The position numbers were made by a program, and so were the translations under genes. A stretch of 44,848 nt of DNA from CAYSPO01 sp964432945. GTDB lineage: Bacteria > Bacillota > Clostridia > Tissierellales > Peptoniphilaceae. Position 1 is the stretch's first letter; each line of letters starts with the position of its first letter. The notes beneath the pieces were generated by a model. That model was not told the origin of the DNA. It did not search any database and saw only the letters and a program-made list of their open reading frames with translations. Below are positions 25,956 through 32,910 of the stretch, in pieces. Location of the stretch: positions 1 to 44,848 of the forward strand of contig CAYSPO010000007.1 in assembly GCA_964432945.1 (NCBI GenBank), in the 5' to 3' direction.

Positions 25956-27423
25956 AATTATTTTACTATTATTCGTCCTCTTACTCCTTACTGCATGCAG
26001 TATTAATCGTAATGATTTTGCCTATAATGATGTTATTGAAAATGTAAAAAAACCTAATAATAATCAGTTACTTATTGAAGGTAGCTTTAGTACAAAAGAA
26101 ATGATAGCTTTAACAGAAGTAAGTGACGATATATTGAAAAAATATGAGAGTAAACCTGAACTATATGTATCAAAAGATTTTATTAAGTTTGGGGATATGT
26201 ATTCCTTTAATCCTAATTTCAAAAGTAGATTTTTAAATTACAAAAATCTTATAAGTATGTCTGGCTTACTTATGTCAGATAAAATAGATGCCGAAGAAGG
26301 ACCTGTTTTGACTGTTAGTGATGGACAATTTTATTATCAAAATATTTTAGTTTTAGATGACAATAAAGTTGCTGTTATAAATGATGGAATTTTATTTATA
26401 ATGGAAAAATATTCCGATACTATTGATAATGAAATAGTAGAAAAAGCTTTCGAAAAAGATATGAAAGAAGACGAAACTAATGCTGATGAATTGCAATATG
26501 CTGGAGAGTCAGCTGTATTTATAGGCCTAAAGACTCCTAAAAAAGACAGTTTAGATAACACCTACTATGAATATAAAACAATTATGGTTCAAAGAGACGA
26601 AAATATGAACTTACTTGTCTATGGTATAAAAGACCTATTTGTACCGGGAAAAAACGGAATAAATATATCTGGTGTAGATCATATAGTTGAAGGACAAAAA
26701 GCTAGAGATGTTTTCTTTTATAATCCTATAAATAATAAAGATAAAAAAGAAAATCAAAAAATACAAATAGGGGAGGGTTCATCAAACTCAATCCTATATA
26801 TAGGTAATGGGTATTTATCTATTGAAACAAAGGACTATGATTCTGCTTATAGAAAATATAGACTTTATGATTTGCAAAAATTAGATAGTCAAGATGCCTT
26901 GAATGTAAAGGATATAGCAGGGGAAGATGGTCTTAAGAGTTTTATAGAAGATACTGCAAAAACTATTAATAAAAATAATATTGGTGCTAAAGCTATAGAA
27001 CTAACAGATACTTATTGTATAGGTATGGTTAGAAATAAAGGCAGCTGGGAGTACAAAAGTAATTTAATAATAGATGAAGAAGACAGATTACTTGTAATAG
27101 ATTACTTCTTAAATATAGTGCCTACTATTCAAATCACTAATGATAATTTAAGCTTGTCGTATGAAGATATTAAAACTAAAATCCCTAATATGATAGATGC
27201 ATATACTTCTCCTAATGGAGACTTGTTAATTGTTCATAAGCCTCAAGAAATTATGGCCTATAATATTAACAACGGCATAATAAGTAATGAGCCTGAATTA
27301 TCTATTAATGTAGGAGAGTACGAAAAAATAGTTATGACAGAATGGTTAACTGGAAGTTTAGTTGAAGATTGGTCAAATGTTTTCTTAAAGCAACAAAGAG
27401 TTCCTATTCATACAATAGAATAA
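25942..27423 (+). CDS. Large lipoprotein encoded with the two-component system
   Basis: I do not recognise the family. The start ATG at 25942 is best spaced from AAAGGTGAT (25929-25937). It gives a classical lipoprotein signal peptide: MKNIK, a hydrophobic run, then LLTAC with the lipidated Cys19. The mature protein of about 475 residues lies outside the membrane. It is acidic and Asn/Asp/Lys-rich, with many short strand-like segments and no catalytic motif that I can identify. It overlaps the kinase gene by 14 bases, so the three genes RR-HK-lipoprotein are one module. By analogy to kinase accessory lipoproteins it may modulate or sense for the kinase. A strong terminator follows. Confidence 0.82.
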   Translation: MKNIKIILLLFVLLLLTACSINRNDFAYNDVIENVKKPNNNQLLIEGSFSTKEMIALTEVSDDILKKYESKPELYVSKDFIKFGDMYSFNPNFKSRFLNYKNLISMSGLLMSDKIDAEEGPVLTVSDGQFYYQNILVLDDNKVAVINDGILFIMEKYSDTIDNEIVEKAFEKDMKEDETNADELQYAGESAVFIGLKTPKKDSLDNTYYEYKTIMVQRDENMNLLVYGIKDLFVPGKNGINISGVDHIVEGQKARDVFFYNPINNKDKKENQKIQIGEGSSNSILYIGNGYLSIETKDYDSAYRKYRLYDLQKLDSQDALNVKDIAGEDGLKSFIEDTAKTINKNNIGAKAIELTDTYCIGMVRNKGSWEYKSNLIIDEEDRLLVIDYFLNIVPTIQITNDNLSLSYEDIKTKIPNMIDAYTSPNGDLLIVHKPQEIMAYNINNGIISNEPELSINVGEYEKIVMTEWLTGSLVEDWSNVFLKQQRVPIHTIE

Positions 27424-27428
27424 TAAAT

Positions 27429-27467
27429 AAACCCTTAAACATAATTTAATTGTTTAAGGGTTTTTAT
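27429..27467. terminator. Bidirectional intrinsic terminator after the lipoprotein gene
   Basis: A perfect 13-bp stem (27429-27441 with 27451-27463) has a 9-base AT loop and a T-rich tail on both strands (TTTTTATTTT on plus). It separates the lipoprotein gene from the converging GIY-YIG gene, whose stop codon is at 27464. Confidence 0.9.
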
Positions 27468-27721
27468 TTTAGTAAATTACTAGGGCTATTAATTAATAAT
27501 AATTTCTGTTTTCTATTGAGCTGTTTAATTGAATATTCTCTTTTTAATGCCTCACTTTTATTTTCAGCAGATTCTTTGTAGACATATTCCACTGGTAGTC
27601 TACATCTTGTATATTTAGCACCTTTTCCACTATTATGTGTTTTAATTCTATTCTCCAAGTTATTAGTTATACCAGTATATAGAGTTTTATCTGCACATAA
27701 AAGCATATAAACATAATACAT
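27464..27721 (-). CDS. GIY-YIG nuclease superfamily protein (UPF0213/YhbQ-like)
   Basis: The 85-residue product is a stand-alone GIY-YIG domain. It starts with YYVYMLLC (the first motif strand) and continues with TLYTGITNNLENRIKTHNSGKGAKYTRCR, which contains the second motif strand and the conserved Arg, and a Glu-containing KREYSIKQL helix. Proteins of this size are very common in Firmicutes; some have structure-specific DNA nuclease activity, but their role is uncertain. It lies 2 bases after recX and is probably translated with it. Confidence 0.9.
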   Translation of the reverse strand: MYYVYMLLCADKTLYTGITNNLENRIKTHNSGKGAKYTRCRLPVEYVYKESAENKSEALKREYSIKQLNRKQKLLLINSPSNLLK

Positions 27722-27723
27722 AG

Positions 27724-28329
27724 CTACTCCAGTTCATATTCATATAATACAGAATTTATTAAATCAAAATTAAATCCTTTTCTAGCTAGATAGGATATAG
27801 TCTTATCCTTACCTTTTCTAGTAAGCAATTTTTTTGAATCAATAGTTTTTTTTATTACTTTTACTTCATCATCTTTAGTATAGTCTTCTAAAAACAAATC
27901 AATCTTCTCGCCTTTAAATCCTATTTTCAAAAGCTCAAAATATATTTGCTTTTTCGACCATAAATTAAGATTCATTTTATCGCTTATATAGTATTCTAAG
28001 TATAATTCATCATTTATAATACCATTTTCTTGTAATTCCTCTATAATCATATTTATAGAATCATTATCTATATCTTTTCTTCTGAGATAATCTCTTAATT
28101 TATGACTAGAAATAAGTCTACTAGAGGTATACTTCAAAGCTAGACAAAATCCTAAGTTTTTATTTGATAAAACTGACAGTTCTTTATATACATCAAAACT
28201 TATATCCATACCTACACTAAATTTATAATCCTCTAACTCCTCATAACTAATAAAAATTTTTTCATCTTCAATAATTATTTCGAAAAGAGATTTACTGTCA
28301 TTGTAAGTAATATTTTCTATCTTTAACAT
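27724..28329 (-). CDS. recX: Recombination regulator RecX
   Basis: RecX binds RecA filaments and limits or tunes their activity. The 201-residue protein has the three-helix repeats typical of the family: SSRLISSHKLRDYLRRKDID...MIIEELQENGIINDELYLEYYISDKMN, then WSKKQIYFELLKIGFKGEKI, and a final repeat ending in YLARKGFNFDLINSVLYEY. The N-terminal extension of about 65 residues is common in Gram-positive RecX. AGGTGAT precedes the ATG. Pairing with a GIY-YIG gene rather than with recA is unusual but not unique. Confidence 0.88.
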   Translation of the reverse strand: MLKIENITYNDSKSLFEIIIEDEKIFISYEELEDYKFSVGMDISFDVYKELSVLSNKNLGFCLALKYTSSRLISSHKLRDYLRRKDIDNDSINMIIEELQENGIINDELYLEYYISDKMNLNLWSKKQIYFELLKIGFKGEKIDLFLEDYTKDDEVKVIKKTIDSKKLLTRKGKDKTISYLARKGFNFDLINSVLYEYELE

Positions 28330-28386
28330 AAAATCACCTAAAATAATAATAACATAAATAATGTAAATAGTTTTTTATTCTATCAA

Positions 28387-28415
28387 TTGCAATAATTAAG
28401 CTAATGGTATATCAT
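28387..28415 (+). promoter_or_regulatory. Probable promoter for ackA
   Basis: TTGCAA (28387-28392) and TATCAT (28410-28415) are separated by 17 bases. Transcription would start near 28422, leaving a leader of about 33 bases with AGGAGGA at 28443-28449. The noncoding space 28330-28454 holds this, and I see no convincing recX promoter in it. Confidence 0.6.
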
Positions 28416-28454
28416 AAATAAGAAAAATCATATTAATTTTTTAGGAGGAATAAT

Positions 28455-29651
28455 TTGAAAGTACTAGTTATAAACTGTGGAAGTTCATCATTAAAATATC
28501 AATTAATGGATATGTCAGATGAATCTGTAATCGGAAAAGGTTTAGTAGAAAGAATTGGAATAGAAGGTTCTCGTATTGTACATAAAGTAAAAGGCAGAGA
28601 AAACCATATTATAGAAGCTGAAATGAATGATCATAAAGATGCTTTAAAATATGTTTTCGATGTTATTGTAGATAAAAAGCATGGAGTAATTGATTCATTA
28701 GAAGAAATCACTGGAATTGGTCATAGAATCGTTCATGGTGGAGAAAAAATTGCTGAATCTGTTGTAGTAACAGATGAAGTAAAAAAAGTAATCAATGAAT
28801 ATGTTAAATTCGCTCCTCTACACAATCCTGGAAATTTACAAGGTATTGAAGCTTGTGAGCAAATACTTCCTGGAGTTCCTAATGTAGCTGTATTCGACAC
28901 TGCTTTCCACCAATCTATGCCTGGAGAAGCTTACATGTATGCAATTCCTTATGAATTATATGAAAAACACGCAATCAGAAAGTATGGAGCTCATGGTACA
29001 AGCCATAGGTTTATAGCAGAAAGATTACCTGAAATAATGGGTAAATCAAAAGATGAAATTAATTTCATTAACTGCCACCTTGGAAATGGTGCATCGTTAT
29101 GTGCTATTAAAAAAGGCGAGTCATATGACACTACTATGGGATTAACACCACTTGAAGGTCTTATAATGGGAACTAGATGTGGAGATATAGATCCAACAGT
29201 TCAAAATTTCTTAATGGCTGAAGAAGGATTATCAGCTGAAGAAGTAAATGATGTATATAATAAAAAATCAGGAGTTCTTGGAGTATCAGGAGTTAGCTCA
29301 GATTTTAGAGACTTAGAAGAAGCAGCTAAAGCTGGTAACGAAAGAGCAAAACTTGCTTTAGATATGTATGTAGTAAGAGTTAAAAAATATCTTGGTGCTT
29401 ATTTAGCAGAACTAGACGGCGTTGATGCAATTACTTTCACTGCTGGTCTTGGAGAAAACTCTGCATCTACAAGATCTGCTATATGCCATGGTTTAGAACA
29501 TCTTGGAATCAAAATTGATGAAGAGAGAAATAATGTTCGTGGCAAAGAAGCATTAATCTCTGCTGATGATTCTAAAATCAAAGTATATGTTATACCAACT
29601 GACGAAGAATTAATGATTGCAAGAGATACAAAAGAATTAGCTGGTAAATAA
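28455..29651 (+). CDS. ackA: Acetate kinase
   Basis: AckA converts acetyl phosphate and ADP to acetate and ATP, a main energy-yielding step in fermenting anaerobes. The 398-residue protein is full length. Motifs in order are NCGSSSLKYQL, GHRIVHGGE, FDTAFHQSMP (with the catalytic Asp), HLGNGASLCAI, GTRCGDIDP (catalytic Arg region) and FTAGLGENS. Translation starts with TTG at 28455 after an ideal AGGAGGA; no ATG fits the family N-terminus MKVLVINCGSSS. The gene is alone in its unit (pta is not adjacent) and ends at a hairpin that also holds the next promoter. Confidence 0.97.
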   Translation: MKVLVINCGSSSLKYQLMDMSDESVIGKGLVERIGIEGSRIVHKVKGRENHIIEAEMNDHKDALKYVFDVIVDKKHGVIDSLEEITGIGHRIVHGGEKIAESVVVTDEVKKVINEYVKFAPLHNPGNLQGIEACEQILPGVPNVAVFDTAFHQSMPGEAYMYAIPYELYEKHAIRKYGAHGTSHRFIAERLPEIMGKSKDEINFINCHLGNGASLCAIKKGESYDTTMGLTPLEGLIMGTRCGDIDPTVQNFLMAEEGLSAEEVNDVYNKKSGVLGVSGVSSDFRDLEEAAKAGNERAKLALDMYVVRVKKYLGAYLAELDGVDAITFTAGLGENSASTRSAICHGLEHLGIKIDEERNNVRGKEALISADDSKIKVYVIPTDEELMIARDTKELAGK

Positions 29652-29653
29652 AT

Positions 29654-29682
29654 TTGACAGATTAAGTAGCTAATTATATAAT
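29654..29682 (+). promoter_or_regulatory. Full-consensus SigA promoter for the rpmF operon
   Basis: TTGACA (29654-29659), a spacer of exactly 17 bases, then TATAAT (29677-29682): both hexamers match the consensus in all six bases. The -35 begins 3 bases after the ackA stop. The -10 lies in the loop of the hairpin at 29661-29698. Transcription should start near 29689, about 32 bases before rpmF. Confidence 0.85.
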
Positions 29683-29702
29683 TAGTTAGCTACTTAATTT
29701 TG
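29661..29702 (+). terminator. Hairpin terminator of ackA overlapping the rpmF promoter
   Basis: A perfect 13-bp stem (29661-29673 with 29686-29698) with a 12-base AT-rich loop is followed by a short T-run (TTTTG). The T-run is short, so termination may be partial. RNA started from the embedded promoter lacks the left arm and cannot form this hairpin. Confidence 0.7.
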
Positions 29703-29720
29703 ATTGTAGGAGGTGTTTTT

Positions 29721-29900
29721 ATGGCAGTACCAAAAAGTAGGACTTCTAAAGCAAAAAAGAATAAAAGAAGAGCTTCAGCTTATAAATTACCAAGAGTAAC
29801 AATTAGTACTTGTTCAAACTGTAATGAACCAAAGCTACCTCATAGAGTTTGTCCTTCATGTGGCCACTACGATGGAAAAGAAGTTCTAGACGTTGAATAG
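29721..29900 (+). CDS. rpmF: 50S ribosomal protein L32
   Basis: L32 is a small zinc-binding protein of the large subunit. The frame opens at 29700, but the start at 29721 gives the invariant N-terminus MAVPKSRTSKAKKNKRRA and has AGGAGGTG correctly spaced. The 59-residue protein keeps two zinc-binding pairs, CSNC and CPSC. In many Firmicutes a DUF177 (YceD) gene precedes rpmF; it is not present here. A strong terminator follows the stop, before plsX. Confidence 0.97.
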   Translation: MAVPKSRTSKAKKNKRRASAYKLPRVTISTCSNCNEPKLPHRVCPSCGHYDGKEVLDVE

Positions 29901-29902
29901 TA

Positions 29903-29929
29903 GATAGTGGACACCACTATCTTTTTTTT
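29903..29929 (+). terminator. Strong intrinsic terminator between rpmF and plsX
   Basis: GATAGTGG and CCACTATC (29903-29910 with 29914-29921) form a perfect 8-bp stem with a 3-base loop, followed by eight Ts. No reliable promoter lies between it and plsX, so it probably sets the ratio of ribosomal protein mRNA to lipid-gene mRNA by partial read-through. Confidence 0.9.
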
Positions 29930-29947
29930 ATTTAATAGAGGTTTTAT

Positions 29948-30931
29948 ATGAAAATATTGATTGATGTATTAGGAGCAGACAAAGGAGTAGGTGAGATAGT
30001 TAAGGGTGCTATATCAGCACTTGGTAAAATAAACTATACACCTATCTTTGTTGGTCCTGAGGATGAGATAAAGAAGTACTTACCTGAATCACTAGCAGGT
30101 AAATATGAAATAATTAATGCTAGTGATTTAATTACAAATAACGACAAGCCTACCACAGCCATAAGGAGAAAAAAAGATTCTTCTATGGTTATGGCTTTTC
30201 ATGCTCTAAAAGATAATAAGGCTGATGGAATGATCTCCACTGGCAGTACAGGTGCTTTATTAGCTGGCGCTAGTCTTATTATAGGAAGAATAGAAAATGT
30301 TGATAGAGCAGCTATTACTTTGATTTTCCCAGGGATTGAGTCTAATACAGTTATACTTGATGTGGGAGCAAATCTTGACATTAATCCGGAGCTCTTGGTT
30401 CAATTTGCAAAAATGGGATCATCTTATGCTAAAGTTTTATTCAATATAGATATACCTAAAGTAGGTTTATTAAATATCGGTACCGAAGAAGAAAAAGGTA
30501 ATAAACAAGTAAAAGAAGCTTATGAACTATTAAATAATAGTGATGTTAATTTTGTCGGCAATGTGGAACCTTTTAATTTACTTAACAACAATGTAGATGT
30601 GATAGTAACAGATGGCTTTGTTGGTAATATTGCACTAAAATCAGTTGAAGGTACGAGTAAAATAATGTTAAATTTATTTAACGAGGCTATAATGTCTGAT
30701 ATGAGATCTAAGATTGGCGGGCTTTTAATTAAACCTGCACTTAAAAAGCAATTATCTAGCTTGGATTTAAACAATACAGGGGCTGCACCATTACTTGGTT
30801 CTAAAAAACCTGTATTTAAGGCTCATGGTTCTTCTAATGCAAAGCAGATAGAGGCTGGGTTAATCCAAATGAAAAAATTTATTGAGCAAGATGTTATTTG
30901 TGACATAAAAAATCTAATGGGAGGTAAATAA
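29948..30931 (+). CDS. plsX: Phosphate acyltransferase PlsX
   Basis: PlsX makes acyl phosphate from acyl-ACP, the acyl donor for the first step of phospholipid synthesis by PlsY. The 327-residue protein begins MKILIDVLGADKG, where most homologues have an IDAMGGD type sequence, so the motif is somewhat divergent. It continues with STGSTGALLAGA, VILDVGAN, GLLNIGTEEEKGN, FVGNVEP and VIVTDGFVGNIALKS, all family hallmarks. TAGAGG precedes the ATG. The stop overlaps acpP by one base. The rpmF-plsX-acpP-rnc-smc-ftsY order is widely conserved. Confidence 0.96.
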   Translation: MKILIDVLGADKGVGEIVKGAISALGKINYTPIFVGPEDEIKKYLPESLAGKYEIINASDLITNNDKPTTAIRRKKDSSMVMAFHALKDNKADGMISTGSTGALLAGASLIIGRIENVDRAAITLIFPGIESNTVILDVGANLDINPELLVQFAKMGSSYAKVLFNIDIPKVGLLNIGTEEEKGNKQVKEAYELLNNSDVNFVGNVEPFNLLNNNVDVIVTDGFVGNIALKSVEGTSKIMLNLFNEAIMSDMRSKIGGLLIKPALKKQLSSLDLNNTGAAPLLGSKKPVFKAHGSSNAKQIEAGLIQMKKFIEQDVICDIKNLMGGK

Positions 30932-31152
30932 TGGTTGAAGAAAAATTATATAATTTAATTCAAAAAGAGTTTGATATTCATGAAATTAATAAAGATATGA
31001 ATATTCAAAAAGATTTCAATGTTGATTCTATATCTCTACTAGAATTTATTATGGATATTGAAGAAGAATTTGATATCGAAATAGAGGATGAAGATTTAGA
31101 ATCATTAGAAACAGTTGGCGACTTAGTTTCCTATATAGAAAAATTAGTGTAA
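30931..31152 (+). CDS. acpP: Acyl carrier protein
   Basis: AcpP carries growing acyl chains on a phosphopantetheine arm. The 73-residue acidic protein has the attachment Ser33 in NVDSISLLEF, in the place of the more usual DSLD. The rest is the expected four-helix fold, with the acidic recognition helix EFIMDIEEEFDIEIEDED and TVGDLVSYI. It overlaps plsX and rnc by one base each. The DSI variant occurs in other clostridial ACPs, and the context leaves little doubt. Confidence 0.95.
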   Translation: MVEEKLYNLIQKEFDIHEINKDMNIQKDFNVDSISLLEFIMDIEEEFDIEIEDEDLESLETVGDLVSYIEKLV

Positions 31153-31862
31153 TGAAAACTAAAAGAATTAGTCAATTAAAAAAATTTGAAGTTTCCATAG
31201 CTTATGAATATAAAAATATTGAGTTGCTAGATATTGCCTTTACCCATAGTTCATATATCAATGAGCATAATGATTCACCTAAGCATAACGAAAGACTTGA
31301 ATTCTTAGGAGACTCTGTTGTGAATTTAATAGTCACAGATATACTATTTAGAGAACATGAAGATTTACCAGAAGGTGATCTAACAAGAATTAGAGCAAGT
31401 CTAATTTGTGAAGACTCATTTGCATGGGCAAGTGAATTTATGGATATACCAAATTATATTCTTCTTGGAAAAGGCGAAGAACTTAGTGGGGGAAGAAAAA
31501 GAAAGTCATTAATGGCTGATTCATTTGAAGCATTTTGTGGTTCTCTTTACCTTGACTCAAACTTTGAAACTTTACAAAAAGTATTAACAAATAAATTTCA
31601 AGGTCGTGTGGTTGAGTATATAAAAAATCATAAAGTAATCGATTATAAGACAATGCTTCAAGAAGAAGTGCAAAAAACATCTAGAGAGAGAATAAAGTAT
31701 CATCTTATAAAAGACATAGGCCCAGATCACAATAAAGTTTTTTATTTTGAAGTTGTAATGGGCACAAAAGTTTTAGGAAAAGGAAAAGGCCAAAGTAAAA
31801 AAGAAGCTGAACATATGGCAGCTAAAGATGCTTTGGAAAAAATGAGTATTATTAATGAGTAA
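31152..31862 (+). CDS. rnc: Ribonuclease III
   Basis: RNase III cuts double-stranded RNA and processes rRNA precursors and some mRNAs. The 236-residue enzyme has the catalytic signature NERLEFLGDSVVNL at about residues 45-58, the second acidic site in LMADSFEAFCGSLYLD and a C-terminal double-stranded RNA-binding domain with KVLGKGKGQSKKEAEHMAAKDAL. It starts on the last base of acpP, and its end overlaps the radical SAM gene by 8 bases. Confidence 0.97.
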   Translation: MKTKRISQLKKFEVSIAYEYKNIELLDIAFTHSSYINEHNDSPKHNERLEFLGDSVVNLIVTDILFREHEDLPEGDLTRIRASLICEDSFAWASEFMDIPNYILLGKGEELSGGRKRKSLMADSFEAFCGSLYLDSNFETLQKVLTNKFQGRVVEYIKNHKVIDYKTMLQEEVQKTSRERIKYHLIKDIGPDHNKVFYFEVVMGTKVLGKGKGQSKKEAEHMAAKDALEKMSIINE

Positions 31863-32910
31863 AAGAAAATATATTATTCCAATTTTTATTCCCCATCAAG
31901 GATGTGGTCATGATTGTATATTTTGTAATCAAAGACACATAACTGGTACTGATGGAATAAAAATAAATATCAGTAAACAAATAAATGAATATATGGAGTA
32001 TATAGAGGATAAATCTAAAGTAGAACTTGCTTTTTATGGAGGGAGTTTTACTGGAATAGGTTTTGACTTAATGTCTTATTATCTTGAGGAAGTTAGAACT
32101 TTTATAAAAAACGAACAAATAGATTCAATAAGAATATCTACAAGACCTGATTATATCAACGAAGAAATATTATCTTTTTTAAAGGATTACAATGTTGAAA
32201 CAATAGAATTAGGTGTGCAATCTATGGTAGATGAAGTTTTAGTAAAAAACAAAAGAGGCACGACTAGAGATAAAATAATAGAGTCTGCCAATTTAATTCG
32301 ATTATCTGGGTTTAGTCTTGGACTTCAAATGATGACTGGTTTATATGGATCTTCTTTAGATGATGATATATTTACAGCATTTGAAATTGCAAAACTTAGC
32401 CCAGATTTTGTTCGTATATATCCAACTATGATACTGCCAAAAACAGAATTATATCATTTGTATACAGAAGGTAAATATATTCCTATGACCGTTGATACTA
32501 TGCTTAACCATTTATATAAAATAGTAAGTGTATTTGAAGCAAATGAAATTGATATAATTAGGTTGGGGCTATATAGTAATGGAAAAGATACCGAAAAAGA
32601 TGTAATCGGTCCCTTTCATCCAGCTACAAAACAAATTATATATAGCAGGCTATATATGGATATGATAAAGAAAGAACTATCTAATCATAGTGAATTAATC
32701 GATTTTTATGTAAATAAAAAAGAAGTAGATTATATTTCTGGGTATAAATCTTCTAACCGCAAAGGTTTAAAAGAACTTGGAATTAACTCTTCTATATACA
32801 AATCTGATACAAAAGAAAAATCAGTTATTATGAAGTCTGATAAATTTATAAGTAAGTTAAGTTTAAAAGATTTTTGTAAAAATTATATTGGTGAATTTTA
32901 TGAGACTTAA
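31855..32910 (+). CDS. Elp3-like radical SAM protein
   Basis: This is a radical SAM protein of the Elp3/coproporphyrinogen-oxidase-like group, function unknown. The cluster motif is C17-x3-C21-x2-C24 (CGHDCIFC), followed by ELAFYGGSFTGI, ISTRPDYI and ELGVQSMVDEVL, then TGLYGSS and YPTMIL. Eukaryotic and archaeal Elp3 has an acetyltransferase domain, which is absent here (351 residues). The gene lies between rnc and smc in many clostridia, so the placement is a conserved one. It overlaps smc by 11 bases. Confidence 0.88.
   Translation: MSKRKYIIPIFIPHQGCGHDCIFCNQRHITGTDGIKINISKQINEYMEYIEDKSKVELAFYGGSFTGIGFDLMSYYLEEVRTFIKNEQIDSIRISTRPDYINEEILSFLKDYNVETIELGVQSMVDEVLVKNKRGTTRDKIIESANLIRLSGFSLGLQMMTGLYGSSLDDDIFTAFEIAKLSPDFVRIYPTMILPKTELYHLYTEGKYIPMTVDTMLNHLYKIVSVFEANEIDIIRLGLYSNGKDTEKDVIGPFHPATKQIIYSRLYMDMIKKELSNHSELIDFYVNKKEVDYISGYKSSNRKGLKELGINSSIYKSDTKEKSVIMKSDKFISKLSLKDFCKNYIGEFYET

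Noticed and set aside
28330..28400. A recX promoter on the minus strand (TTTACA near 28367-28362 or the palindromic TTGCAA at 28387-28392)
   Set aside because: No -10 box at acceptable spacing that also leaves the ribosome site in the transcript.
29908..29936. A possible promoter for plsX: TGGACA, 17 bases, TTTAAT
   Set aside because: The -35 lies in the terminator stem and loop. The predicted start (about 29943) would remove the ribosome site and leave a nearly leaderless mRNA. More likely a chance match in AT-rich sequence.
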